From contig OY782680.1 in assembly GCA_963678085.1 (NCBI GenBank), positions 2,046,001 through 2,110,000 on the forward strand: a stretch of DNA of 64,000 nt, written 5' to 3'. Source of the DNA: Aliishimia sp963678085 (GTDB lineage Bacteria; Pseudomonadota; Alphaproteobacteria; Rhodobacterales; Rhodobacteraceae). The notes under the pieces are model-generated. The model was not told the origin of the DNA. It ran no database searches and saw only the letters and a list, made by a program, of their open reading frames with translations. The position numbers and the translations under genes were made by a program. Shown one piece after another: positions 33,385 to 42,664 of the stretch. Positions within the stretch are counted from its first letter, which is position 1. Each line of letters opens with the position of its first letter.

Positions 33385-34131
33385 CTAGACAAGGGCCGCG
33401 CGCAGCAATAGGTTCAGCCCCACCATCGCAAAGGCAATCAGGAAAATCGTGCGAAACAGGCCCGGCTCGGCCCGTTTGCGAACCACTTCTCCAAGTGTAA
33501 AGCCAAGCAATGTGGGCACCAAAAGCCAAGTCGAGATCAGGAAATCCACACCAGAGGCAAATCCAACACTGGGATAGGTGAGCAAAATCCCAATGCTGCC
33601 GGCTGAGACCAGAAAGCCAAAAACCTGCACAAAATCGTCCCGTTCAAGCTGGCGGGCCGAAAGATAAGCCGCCAGAACCGGTGCCCAAACCGCCGTCAGC
33701 CCCCCGACCAGACCGCTCACAAAGGCACTGAGAAATTCAAATATGCGCATGCGCTGCGCAGGGATCACGGGCACCAGATTGCGCCAGCTGAGCAAACAAA
33801 AAAGCAGAACAAGAAGCCCAAGAATGCCGCGCAGCACTCGGTCCGGGGCATCTTGGCTCACAAACACCGTCGCTGCGACCACAACGCCAATCACCAAAGC
33901 AAAGCGCCAATGACGCCGCACGGTCCCCAACCGATCCGGCCCGCGCAGATATTGCCACAGATTGCTCACAAACATGGGCATAATCACCAGGGCCACGGCC
34001 TCGCGCGTCTCGATCCGAAACGCCAAAAGCGCAATCGCAATCGCGGGCAAGCCAAGACCCACAAACCCCTTGATCATCCCGGCAATCAGCAGAACCGCGC
34101 TGGCGTAAAGGATCAACTCAATCGGGGGCAT
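33385..34131 (-). CDS. sulfite exporter TauE/SafE family protein
   Basis: A 248-residue integral membrane protein with about seven to eight helices. The TauE/SafE family typically has two internal repeats, here IKGFVGLGLPAIAIALLAF and VSGLVGGLTAVWAPVLAAYL. Substrates in this family include sulfite, sulfoacetate and other anions; none is indicated here. I chose the ATG at 34131; a much longer in-frame reading to 34809 would overlap the divergent formate dehydrogenase gene and has no family match. It is divergent from the formate dehydrogenase operon. Confidence 0.83.
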   Translation of the reverse strand: MPPIELILYASAVLLIAGMIKGFVGLGLPAIAIALLAFRIETREAVALVIMPMFVSNLWQYLRGPDRLGTVRRHWRFALVIGVVVAATVFVSQDAPDRVLRGILGLLVLLFCLLSWRNLVPVIPAQRMRIFEFLSAFVSGLVGGLTAVWAPVLAAYLSARQLERDDFVQVFGFLVSAGSIGILLTYPSVGFASGVDFLISTWLLVPTLLGFTLGEVVRKRAEPGLFRTIFLIAFAMVGLNLLLRAALV

Positions 34132-34335
34132 ACTCTCTCGCTTTTGCGCCGCGTTCTGTCCCGGCTCTAGTCCAGCGGCGCGGCGAGTGCAAAAAGTTTC
34201 CGATAGATAACACAGCGCTTGAGAAAACCAATGCCAAGTCGCGTTTGACGGAAATTTTGCCGGAAGGAACCTTAGCGCGCCCTGCGACATTTTGTAATAA
34301 GACGCGAAATGCGCCCCTAGCAAAGCGATAGGATT

Positions 34336-36051
34336 ATGAACAGCCACGTGCCAGCCAAGACCTTCAAACGCCGAGATCCCTCGCTGCCCAAAGGGCGGCA
34401 GGTGAGTGATGGTGATGTCTCCGCTCTTGCAGATTTGCTTGGGGATATGCCGCTCAGGCGCGATATGCTGATTGAGGCTTTGCATGTCATTCAAGACACC
34501 CATGGTCATATCAGCGCCGCCAATATCGCCGCTCTGGCCGAGCTGTTTCGCCTCGCGCAGGTGGAAGTCTTTGAAGTGGCGAGCTTTTATGACCATTTCG
34601 ATGTGGTGCGCGAAGGCGAGAGCGCGCCCCCGCCGGTCACTGTGCGCATCGCCACCGGCGTGAGCGAAGAGCTGATGGGCGCATATGAGCTGATCGAGCA
34701 GCTGCGCGCCGCCGTGGATCCCAGCCAAGTGCGCGTGATTGCGGCGCCTTGCATTGGTCAATGTGACAGCGCGCCCGCCGCCACCATTGGCAAACGCATT
34801 TATAAACATTGCACGGTGGACAGCCTGTTGCAGGCGATCCAGAACGACAATTCCAGCCCTGCCCCCGACCCTTACGAAGACCTTGCCGCCTATCGCGCCG
34901 CCGGGGGCTATCAGGTGCTGGGCCGGGTTCTTGCAGGTGAGATTAGCGCCGATGCCGCGGTGGAAACCATGTCTGATGCCGGGCTGCGCGGCCTTGGCGG
35001 GGCGGGCTTTCCGGCGGGCACCAAATGGGGCTTTGTGCGCAGCTATGCAGGCCCGCGCTTGATGACCGTGAATGGTGATGAGGGCGAGCCGGGCACCTTT
35101 AAGGACCGCTGGTGGCTAGAGCGCAAACCGCACCGCATGCTAGAGGGCGCGCAGATCGCCGCGCGCGTGGTGGGCTGTGAGCGCATCTATATCTATATGC
35201 GCGACGAATATCCCCATATCCTCGAAATCCTGCGCCGCGAGATTGACGCGCTCAATGCCTCTGATTTGGATCTGGTGCCCATGGAGCTGCGGCGCGGCGC
35301 GGGGGCGTATATTTGCGGCGAAGAAAGCGCGATGATCGAAAGCATTGAGGGCAAGCGCGGGCTGCCCCGCCATAAACCGCCCTTCATTGCTGAACGTGGG
35401 CTCTTTGGTCGCCCGACCCTCAATCACAATATTGAAACCGTAAGCTGGATCCCTGATATTCTCGCCAACGGCCCGCAATGGTTTGCTGATCAAGGCTGGA
35501 ATGAGAACCACAAAGGCCCGCGTGCCTTTTCCGTCTCTGGTCGCGTGAAAGAGCCCGGTGTGAAAATCGCGCCCGCCGGTATCCCGCTCATCCGTCTGAT
35601 TGAGGATTATTGCGGCGGCATGGCCGAGGGGCATGAGTTCAAGGCCTTCTTTCCCGGCGGGGCCTCGGGCGGCATCTTTCCTGCCTCTATGGCGGATCGA
35701 GCGATGGATTTTGGCACTTGGGAAAAAGAGGGCGGCTTTATCGGCTCGCATGCGGTGGTGATCCTGTCGCAGCACGACAGCGTGCATGGCGCGGCGCTCA
35801 ATACGATGAAATTCTTTGCCCATGAAAGCTGTGGTCAATGCACCCCTTGCCGCTCGGGCACCGACAAAATGGTGCGCCTTTTGCAAGCGGGCGATACGAA
35901 TGCGGGTCTCTATAACGATCTTTTGACAGTTATGGGCGATGCTTCGATCTGCGGGCTCGGGCAAGCGGCCGGAAACTGCGTAAAACAATTGATGAAACAT
36001 TTCCCCGAAGAGTTCGCATCTGGCGGGAAAAGCCATGAGGAGGTGCAATAA
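34336..36051 (+). CDS. NAD-dependent formate dehydrogenase, NuoE-NuoF fusion (beta/gamma) subunit
   Basis: Diaphorase part of a soluble molybdenum formate dehydrogenase, 571 residues. Residues 1-160 resemble NuoE/FdsG (thioredoxin-like [2Fe-2S]), and 185-571 are NuoF/FdsB: FMN site GLGGAGFPAGTKWGF, NADH region GDEGEPGTFKDR, YICGEESAMIESIEG and the 4Fe-4S binding ESCGQCTPCRSGT. Only one Cys pair of the NuoE cluster is visible (APCIGQCDSAP); the first pair position reads RIATGVSEELMGA, without cysteine. Electrons pass from FdhA through FeS centres to NAD+. The stop overlaps the alpha-subunit start (TAATG). Confidence 0.88.
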   Translation: MNSHVPAKTFKRRDPSLPKGRQVSDGDVSALADLLGDMPLRRDMLIEALHVIQDTHGHISAANIAALAELFRLAQVEVFEVASFYDHFDVVREGESAPPPVTVRIATGVSEELMGAYELIEQLRAAVDPSQVRVIAAPCIGQCDSAPAATIGKRIYKHCTVDSLLQAIQNDNSSPAPDPYEDLAAYRAAGGYQVLGRVLAGEISADAAVETMSDAGLRGLGGAGFPAGTKWGFVRSYAGPRLMTVNGDEGEPGTFKDRWWLERKPHRMLEGAQIAARVVGCERIYIYMRDEYPHILEILRREIDALNASDLDLVPMELRRGAGAYICGEESAMIESIEGKRGLPRHKPPFIAERGLFGRPTLNHNIETVSWIPDILANGPQWFADQGWNENHKGPRAFSVSGRVKEPGVKIAPAGIPLIRLIEDYCGGMAEGHEFKAFFPGGASGGIFPASMADRAMDFGTWEKEGGFIGSHAVVILSQHDSVHGAALNTMKFFAHESCGQCTPCRSGTDKMVRLLQAGDTNAGLYNDLLTVMGDASICGLGQAAGNCVKQLMKHFPEEFASGGKSHEEVQ

Positions 36052-38867
36052 TGAGCCTCGATCAAGCCACTATTACATTCACGCTCGATGATCGCCAAGT
36101 CACGGCAAATGGCGGCGAAACCATCTGGGAGGTTGCCCGCCGCGAAGGCGTGGCCATCCCGCATCTGTGCTGGAAACCGGATGTGCCCGATCTGCGCGAG
36201 GACGGCAATTGCCGCGCCTGTATGGTCGAGATTGAGGGCGAGCGCGTGCTGGCCGCCTCCTGTCTACGCAAGCCTAAAGAGGGCATGATCGTGCGCACTC
36301 AAACGGCGCGGGCCCAGAAAAGCCGCGAAATGGTCTTTGACCTTCTTGCCTCCGATATGCCCGCGCGCGATCAAAGCCCTGACCCGCAAAGCCATTTCTG
36401 GCAACAGGCCGAGCTCGCCGGTTTGGACAAGGCCCGCTACCCGTCTGGGCGCCCTGGCGCAAAACAGGATATCCCCGTGGATAGCGTGTTTCATGACGCC
36501 TCTCATCCCTCAATCGCCGTTAATCTTGATGCCTGCATCTCTTGTGGCCTATGCGAACGCGCCTGCCGCGAAGTGCAGGTAAATGACGTGATCGGCATGG
36601 CCCATCGCGGCATGGATGCGGTGCCCGTCTTTGATATCTCTGACCCGATGGGGCTCTCCACCTGCGTGGGTTGCGGCGAGTGCGTGCAAGCCTGCCCGAC
36701 CGGCGCGCTCATGGAAAAGACGCTGCTTGATGAAAGCGCCACCAAGCGCGAAGTTTTTGACGTCGAGAAAAAGCCCTCTGTCTGCCCCTTCTGCGGCGTG
36801 GGCTGTCAAACCGAAATCAGCGTCAAAGATAATCAGATCCTGAAAGTCGATGGCCGCCAAGGCCCCGCCAATCGTGGCAAGCTCTGCGTTAAGGGGCGCT
36901 TTGGCATGGATTACGTGATGTCGCCCGAGCGCCTCACCAAACCCCTGATCCGCCGCGAAGATGCGCCCAAACGCGCCGATGCGCAGATGAGCTTTGCCAA
37001 TATCTCGGACGTGTTCCGCGAGGCCAGCTGGGAAGAGGCGATGGAATTTGCCGCCTCTGGTTTGACCAAGGTGCGCGATAGCATTGGCGGGCAGGCCGTT
37101 GCGGGTTTTGGCAGCGCCAAAGGCACCAATGAAGAGGCCTATCTGTTCCAGAAATATATCCGCCAGGGCTTTGGCACCAATAATGTCGATCACTGCACCC
37201 GGCTGTGCCATGCCTCATCCGTCGCGGCCTTGATGGAAGGGGTCGGCTCAGGGGCGGTCTCTGCGCCCTTTACCGCCGCAGATGACAGCGATTGCATCAT
37301 GATGATCGGCTGCCGCCCAGAGCAAAACCACCCAGTCGCCGCAACCTATTTCAAGCAAGCAGCCAAGCGCGGTGCGCGCGTCATGGTCTTTGATCCGCGC
37401 AAACAAGAAATGATGCGCCATGCCAGCCATCCCGTGCTGTTTGAGCCGGGCCGCGATGTGCCTATGCTCAATGCCATGATCCACACGATCATCGACGAGC
37501 AGCTTTATGATGCGCAATATGTGCAAGCCAATCTCGACGGCTTTGAGGCGCTGCGTGAAAAGGTCAAGGATTACACCCCCGAAGCCATGTCCGAAATCTG
37601 CGGCGTAAAGGCAAGCTATCTGCGTGAGCTGGCGCGGGTCTTTGCCGGGGCCGAGCGGGCGATCATCTTTTGGGGCATGGGCGTGAGCCAACATGTGCAT
37701 GGCACGGATAATGTGCGCTGTCTGATTGCGCTTTCGCTGATCACCGGGCAAATCGGTCGCCCTGGCACTGGCATTCACCCGCTGCGGGGGCAAAATAATG
37801 TGCAGGGTGCCTCGGATGCGGGGCTGATCCCGATCACCTACCCAGACTATATGTCGGTTGAAAATGCCGATATTCGCGCCCGTTATGAGGATCAATGGGG
37901 CCGCAGCCTCGATCCCCAGAAAGGGCTCACCGTGGTGGAAACCATGGGCGCAATCCATGAAGGGCGCGTGCGCGCGATGTATGTGCAGGGCGAAAACCCG
38001 GCCATGTCCGACCCCGATCAACATCATGCGCGCGCCGCTTTGGCGATGCTTGAGCATCTGGTGGTGCAGGATATCTTTTTCACCGAAACCGCCTGGTTTG
38101 CGGATGTGATCCTGCCTGCCTCTGCCCAGCCGGAAAAGCCGGGCACCTATACCAATTCCAACCGCCAAGTGCAGATCGCCCTGCCCGTGCGCACCCCTCC
38201 TGGCGCGGCTCGCCAAGATTGGAAATTGCTGGTGGAAATGGCGCAGCGCTCGGGCCTTGATTGGGACTATGCGGATGTTGGGGCCGTCTATGACGAGATG
38301 GCCGCGAATATGCCAAGCCTTGATAATATCACATGGGATCGGCTCATGCGCGAAGGGTCTGTGACCTATCCGGTGAAATCAAGCGATGGGCCGGGCGAAG
38401 AGATCATCTTTTATGATGGGTTCCCCACCAAGAGCGGCAAGGCAAAACTGGTGCCAACCGATCTGGTGCCGCCCGATGAGCTGCCCGATGAGGAGTTCCC
38501 ACTGGTGCTCACGACCGGGCGATTGCTTGAGCATTGGCACACTGGCGCCATGACCCGCCGCGCCACGCATCTGAACGCCCAAGAGGGTGAAGCCATTGTC
38601 TCGATGCATCCCAAGGATATTGGGCGTATGGGCTTTGAGCGCGGCCAGCAAGTGACGGTCGAGACGCGGCGCGGGGCAATCACGCTGACCTTGCGGGCCG
38701 ATCGCGATGTCACACCGGGGATGCTCTTTATTCCCTTCTGCTTTGTGGAGGCTCCGGCGAATTTCCTCACCAACCCGCAGCTCGACCCGTTCGGGAAAAT
38801 CCCAGAGTTCAAATTCTGCGCCGCGCGTATAGGCCCCGCCGATCAAAGCGCGGTTGCCGCAGAGTAA
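36051..38867 (+). CDS. fdhF: formate dehydrogenase alpha subunit (Mo-bis-PGD, NAD-linked type)
   Basis: Catalytic subunit of 938 residues. In order it has an N-terminal [2Fe-2S] domain (HLCWKPDVPD, NCRACMVEIEG), two 4Fe-4S motifs (CISCGLCERACREVQ; CVGCGECVQACPTG), the proximal CPFCGVGC cluster and the molybdopterin domain. The active-site metal ligand is cysteine, in VDHCTRLCHASSV. It resembles FdsA/FdhF of aerobic formate oxidation, which yields NADH and CO2. The maturation gene fdhD and the small fdsD are not adjacent; they must be elsewhere or be dispensable. Confidence 0.92.
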   Translation: MSLDQATITFTLDDRQVTANGGETIWEVARREGVAIPHLCWKPDVPDLREDGNCRACMVEIEGERVLAASCLRKPKEGMIVRTQTARAQKSREMVFDLLASDMPARDQSPDPQSHFWQQAELAGLDKARYPSGRPGAKQDIPVDSVFHDASHPSIAVNLDACISCGLCERACREVQVNDVIGMAHRGMDAVPVFDISDPMGLSTCVGCGECVQACPTGALMEKTLLDESATKREVFDVEKKPSVCPFCGVGCQTEISVKDNQILKVDGRQGPANRGKLCVKGRFGMDYVMSPERLTKPLIRREDAPKRADAQMSFANISDVFREASWEEAMEFAASGLTKVRDSIGGQAVAGFGSAKGTNEEAYLFQKYIRQGFGTNNVDHCTRLCHASSVAALMEGVGSGAVSAPFTAADDSDCIMMIGCRPEQNHPVAATYFKQAAKRGARVMVFDPRKQEMMRHASHPVLFEPGRDVPMLNAMIHTIIDEQLYDAQYVQANLDGFEALREKVKDYTPEAMSEICGVKASYLRELARVFAGAERAIIFWGMGVSQHVHGTDNVRCLIALSLITGQIGRPGTGIHPLRGQNNVQGASDAGLIPITYPDYMSVENADIRARYEDQWGRSLDPQKGLTVVETMGAIHEGRVRAMYVQGENPAMSDPDQHHARAALAMLEHLVVQDIFFTETAWFADVILPASAQPEKPGTYTNSNRQVQIALPVRTPPGAARQDWKLLVEMAQRSGLDWDYADVGAVYDEMAANMPSLDNITWDRLMREGSVTYPVKSSDGPGEEIIFYDGFPTKSGKAKLVPTDLVPPDELPDEEFPLVLTTGRLLEHWHTGAMTRRATHLNAQEGEAIVSMHPKDIGRMGFERGQQVTVETRRGAITLTLRADRDVTPGMLFIPFCFVEAPANFLTNPQLDPFGKIPEFKFCAARIGPADQSAVAAE

Positions 38868-39384
38868 TGTCGGGTAAAGAGATGGGCACGACAAAAGCCC
38901 CCGCATGGAGCCATTCCACCGGAGTTTTGCATATATAAAGGAAGATTAGCATTCGGACAGGGAACGGGCCCGTCAGACATCGATGAACACTGCGTGTCAA
39001 TAGCAGTGAACCGGTGGTTGCTCATCATTTCCTATCCGCGCCATCGTGACGAAAGAGAACTTAGCCAGGCTCCACATGCCCATGCTCCAGCCACATTGAC
39101 AGCGCGCGTCTTAGAAGCTTCGTGCGAGGAGTTCTACGCGGGATTGGTTAAGATTGCGTGAGGGGTGCGTGCGCGGGGTTAAGGACTGGTTTCCGAGTGG
39201 GGGTTTTGCACCCCCACACCCCCGCAAGGTATTTTTAGCCAAATGAAGGGGGCGCCGGGTTGAGGGATTTGCGACGCTGCAAGGCATTGATATGGTTTAT
39301 TTTCTTGCGATTTACCAAGCGCGCGGCTGGGGGAGGCTCCCCCTCGCGCATGCGCGCTGGGCAGGAAATTTGCGGGTTTCGGTT
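38868..39384. other. 517-base intergenic region with Rhodobacterales-type repeat
   Basis: No complete gene is seen. At 39197-39217 a stem GTGGGGGT/ACCCCCAC with a 5-base loop is followed by a CCCCGCAAGGTATTTTTAG run, which resembles a short intergenic repeat that recurs in this order (a C-rich stretch, then TATTTTT, then AAATGAAG). At about 39090-39168 a short frame (RVLEASCEEFYAGLVKIA, then stop) looks like a decayed 3' coding end, but it has no start and no family assignment. The rest holds nothing recognisable. Confidence 0.4.
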
Positions 39385-40350
39385 TTAAAAATCAACCTCG
39401 ATTGCGATGCCTTTATCTATGGCTAAATCCACCACGGCTGCGGCGACGGCGAGATCTTGCAGGCCGACGCCTGTTCCGTCAAACAGCGTGATTTGATCCT
39501 GCGCGCTCCGGCCCGGATGGGTGCCGTTAATGACTGCGCCGAGCTGAGCGATATCGGTGTCCTGAATAAGCCCCTCAGCGATGGCGTGCTGGGCTTCGCC
39601 AATGGAGATGGATTGGGCGACCTCATCGGTGAACACCGCGGCGCGTGTGAGCAACGCGGATTCAACCTCTTGCTTGCCTTTGGTGTCCGTGCCCATGCAG
39701 GCAATATGGGTGCCAGGGCTCACATGATCCGCCATAAGCGAGGGCGAAAAGGCGGAGGTGATGGAAATAATCACATGAGCTTCGGCCATACCGGGCAGAT
39801 CGACCGCCTCAAAGGGCAGGCCCGCCTCGGTTGCAACTTTTTCGATATTGGGCAGCATTTTGGGGTGGTAGTTCCAGCCAATCACCTTTTCGAATTTGCG
39901 CTGCTCTAAAGCGGCGCGCAGCTGGAACGTGGCTTGGTGACCTGCGCCAATCATACCGATGGTTTTGGCATCTTCGCGCGCCAAATGCTTGATGGACACC
40001 GAAGAGGCCGCAGCGGTGCGCAGCGCGGTGAGCAGATTGCCCCCCACCATCGCCATGGGTTTGCCAGTGTCAGGATCAAACAGGAACACGGTGGATTGGT
40101 GATTGATCAGCCCGCGCTTTTCCAAATTGTTGGGCCAATATCCGCCCGCCTTGAGACCCAGCGTTAGCCCGGCGCGATCAAAGCCGCCCTTAAAGCCATA
40201 AAGCGCATCTTCATGTCCGATCGCCTCGCGCACCACCGGAAAGTTATAGGCATCGCCTGCGGCCATGGCAGCAAAGACCTTTTCAACAGCGTCAAAAGCG
40301 GCCTCGCGGCTCATCAGATCGGCAATTTCGCGTTCAGGTATGATCAGCAT
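39385..40350 (-). CDS. bhcD: iminosuccinate reductase (ornithine cyclodeaminase/mu-crystallin family)
   Basis: Reduces iminosuccinate to L-aspartate with NADH, closing the beta-hydroxyaspartate cycle. The 321 residues belong to the ornithine-cyclodeaminase/mu-crystallin family: Rossmann motif GMIGAGHQATFQLRAA (near 130), RTAAASSVSIKHLA, and a C-terminal GVGLQDLAVAAAVVD. Identification as BhcD rests on its place after BhcA-B-C, the described Paracoccus order. I chose ATG 40350 with a GGAGACCC site; the longer frame to 40713 has no family support. A hairpin separates it from bhcC. Confidence 0.88.
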   Translation of the reverse strand: MLIIPEREIADLMSREAAFDAVEKVFAAMAAGDAYNFPVVREAIGHEDALYGFKGGFDRAGLTLGLKAGGYWPNNLEKRGLINHQSTVFLFDPDTGKPMAMVGGNLLTALRTAAASSVSIKHLAREDAKTIGMIGAGHQATFQLRAALEQRKFEKVIGWNYHPKMLPNIEKVATEAGLPFEAVDLPGMAEAHVIISITSAFSPSLMADHVSPGTHIACMGTDTKGKQEVESALLTRAAVFTDEVAQSISIGEAQHAIAEGLIQDTDIAQLGAVINGTHPGRSAQDQITLFDGTGVGLQDLAVAAAVVDLAIDKGIAIEVDF

Positions 40351-40384
40351 CTGGGTCTCCTTGGGTTGCACGTGCTGCAAACAC

Positions 40385-40410
40385 AAAGCCCGCCGCAAGA
40401 GACGGGCTTT
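40385..40410 (-). promoter_or_regulatory. hairpin between bhcC and bhcD
   Basis: A perfect 8-bp stem (AAAGCCCG 40385-40392, CGGGCTTT 40403-40410) with a 10-base loop lies in the 79-base gap between the bhcC stop and the bhcD start. On the coding (minus) strand the stem ends in TTT, so it resembles a weak terminator or attenuator that could lower bhcD expression relative to bhcA-C. Confidence 0.55.
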
Positions 40411-40429
40411 GCCATGTTTAGGGAAGAGT

Positions 40430-41593
40430 TCAGTAAGCGTGGCCGCGCGCCGAAACTGGCCAGACGCATTCGACCTTGCCGCCCCGCACACCCACATACC
40501 AATCATGCACATTGGCGGTAGGGTCACAGTGGCCCGGCACCAGCTTGAGCTTGTCATTGACTTTGAGTGCGCCGCTGGGATCCATAACCACGCCATGCTC
40601 ATCGGAGCATTTGATATATTCCACATCATCGCGGCCAAAGACGGTGGGCAGGCCACTATCGACCGATTGCGCCTTAAGGCCTGCATCGACGATGGCTTTA
40701 TCCGCCTTGGCATGGCTCATCACGCTGGTCAGAATGAAAAAGGCATTTTCCCACTCGCCCTGATCAATCCGATTGCCGTCCTTATCCAGAATGCGGCCAT
40801 AATCGGCATCCATAAAGGCATAAGAGCCGCATTGAAGCTCGTTATACACGCCGGAATTGGATTCAAAGTAATAGGAGCCGGTGCCGCCACCGCCAACGAT
40901 ATCGCAGTCAAGCCCTTCGGTCTTGAGCGTATCAACCGCGTCTTTGACCATGGCAACAGCGATATCAATCTTGGCTTTACGGTCGTTATAGTCGTCAAGA
41001 TGCTGCATCGCGCCCTGATAGGCCTGGATGCCGGAGAATTTCAGCCCCTCAGATGCGTCAATGGCCTTGGCGATTTCGACGACCTCTGGCGTGGTGGTGA
41101 CGCCGCAGCGCCCTGCCCCGCAGTCAATTTCTACAAGGCATTCGATCTGGGTGCCATGCTTTTGCGCGGCTGCGGACAGATCGGCCACATTTGTCAGGTC
41201 ATCGACACAGCAAATGGTGCGCGCCCCCAGTTTGGGCAGGCGGGCAAGGCGGTCGATCTTAGCCGCATTGCGCACTTGGTTGGAGACGAGAATATCCTGA
41301 ATGCCGCCACGGGCAAAAACCTCGGCCTCAGAGACTTTCTGGCAGCAAACACCGCAGGCCCCGCCAAGGCTTTCTTGCAGCATTTGCACATCAACCGATT
41401 TATGCATCTTGCCATGGGTGCGGTGGCGCATACCGTGATCCTTGGCATAATCGCCCATCTTCTTGATATTGCGCTCAAGCGCGTCAAGATCCAGCACAAG
41501 GGCCGGGGTCTGGATATCAGCCTCATCCATGCCCGGTTTGGCCGGGATGTTAAAGCCCACTTCGAATTCATCAAGGTTGCTCATATCTTTCAT
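40430..41593 (-). CDS. bhcC: beta-hydroxyaspartate aldolase (DSD1-family PLP enzyme)
   Basis: Condenses glycine and glyoxylate to (2R,3S)-beta-hydroxyaspartate. The 387-residue protein is of the D-threonine aldolase/D-serine dehydratase-like (DSD1) fold-III PLP family. PLP-Lys lies in the THGKMHKSVD segment, and the metal site at the C terminus is CSDEHGVV and VPGHCDPTANVHDWYVG. The ATG at 41593 has a GGAG site 7 bases upstream. It is the third gene of the bhc operon. Confidence 0.9.
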   Translation of the reverse strand: MKDMSNLDEFEVGFNIPAKPGMDEADIQTPALVLDLDALERNIKKMGDYAKDHGMRHRTHGKMHKSVDVQMLQESLGGACGVCCQKVSEAEVFARGGIQDILVSNQVRNAAKIDRLARLPKLGARTICCVDDLTNVADLSAAAQKHGTQIECLVEIDCGAGRCGVTTTPEVVEIAKAIDASEGLKFSGIQAYQGAMQHLDDYNDRKAKIDIAVAMVKDAVDTLKTEGLDCDIVGGGGTGSYYFESNSGVYNELQCGSYAFMDADYGRILDKDGNRIDQGEWENAFFILTSVMSHAKADKAIVDAGLKAQSVDSGLPTVFGRDDVEYIKCSDEHGVVMDPSGALKVNDKLKLVPGHCDPTANVHDWYVGVRGGKVECVWPVSARGHAY

Positions 41594-41688
41594 GGGGTCA
41601 CTCCAGGTTTGTCGATGGGATTAAGAAAACGCGCTCTGCATTGATGTTTCCTATCGTAAACATATTTCCAATAGGAAACCAACCCAAA

Positions 41689-42651
41689 TTACTGCGACGG
41701 ATTGTTCAGCCAAGGCAGCTTGTCCAGATCCACATTGCCGCCGGTGATGATCAGCCCCACGCGCTTGCCCTTAAAGGCCTCAGGGTTTTTCAAGACAGTC
41801 GCCAGAGGCACCGCCGAAGAGGGTTCCATCACGATGCGCAAATGTTTCCAGATCAGTTTCATCGCATCAATGATCTCTTGATCGGAGGCGGTGTAGATCT
41901 CGGAGACGTGGTTGGAGACAAAATGCCAAGTCAGATCCTTGAGCGGCACCAAAAGCCCATCGGCAATGGTCTTGGGCGCATCATCGGCGATAATATAGCC
42001 CGCCTTAAAGCTGCGATAGGCATCATCGGCCTGTTCTGGTTCTGCGGCGATGATCTTGGTTTCTGGCGCTAGGGTCGAGAGTGTCAAGCAGGTGCCCGAG
42101 ACCATACCGCCCCCGCCAATGGGCGCAACAACCATGTCCAGACCGTCGGTTTGCTCCATAAATTCTTTAGAGCACGTCCCCTGCCCCGCGATCACCCGAT
42201 GATCGTTATAAGGATGCACAAAATCGCCGCCTGTTGCGGCCTGGACCTCAGCAAAGGTGGCTTCGCGCGAGGTGGTTGAGGGCTCACATTCGGTGATTAC
42301 CCCGCCATAGCGACGCACCGTATCCTTTTTCGCCTGGGGCGCCGTGCGCGGCATCACCACATTGCAAGGAATCCCGCGCTTCATCGCTGCGTAAGAGAGA
42401 CAAGAGGCGTGGTTGCCCGAGGAATGGGTGGCAACGCCCTTGGCCGCTTGCGCCTCATCCAGCCCAAAGACGGCATTGCACGCACCGCGCACCTTGAACG
42501 CGCCCGGCTCTTGGAAATTCTCGCATTTGAAGAACAGCTCGCAGCCCGCCAGTTCGCTCAGATAATCAGAGCTTCGCACCGGCGTGCGGCGAATATAAGG
42601 TTCAATCCGCTTATGGGCGTCAAGCATGTCCTCGTAGCTGGGAATATACAT
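41689..42651 (-). CDS. bhcB: beta-hydroxyaspartate dehydratase (threonine/serine dehydratase-like)
   Basis: Dehydrates beta-hydroxyaspartate to iminosuccinate. The 320 residues match the fold-II PLP serine/threonine dehydratase family: PLP-Lys in EPGAFKVRGACNAV (around residue 53), THSSGNHASCLSYA, and the phosphate-binding GGGGMVSG. It is the second gene in the operon, 13 bases after bhcA. Family enzymes include threonine deaminase and serine racemase; the role here is set by context with BhcA, BhcC and BhcD. Confidence 0.9.
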   Translation of the reverse strand: MYIPSYEDMLDAHKRIEPYIRRTPVRSSDYLSELAGCELFFKCENFQEPGAFKVRGACNAVFGLDEAQAAKGVATHSSGNHASCLSYAAMKRGIPCNVVMPRTAPQAKKDTVRRYGGVITECEPSTTSREATFAEVQAATGGDFVHPYNDHRVIAGQGTCSKEFMEQTDGLDMVVAPIGGGGMVSGTCLTLSTLAPETKIIAAEPEQADDAYRSFKAGYIIADDAPKTIADGLLVPLKDLTWHFVSNHVSEIYTASDQEIIDAMKLIWKHLRIVMEPSSAVPLATVLKNPEAFKGKRVGLIITGGNVDLDKLPWLNNPSQ

Positions 42652-42664
42652 CGTCTTATCCTCT

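Noticed and set aside
34132..34809. N-terminal extension of the TauE-type exporter
   Set aside because: It overlaps the well-supported formate dehydrogenase gene on the other strand and lacks family similarity; the ATG at 34131 fits the family.
40351..40713. N-terminal extension of bhcD into bhcC
   Set aside because: It overlaps bhcC in another frame and conserved sequence starts at 40350, after a good ribosome site.
40265..41644. A 459-codon open frame on the plus strand opposite bhcC and bhcD
   Set aside because: It is antisense to two well-supported enzymes with clear motifs and shows no family resemblance.
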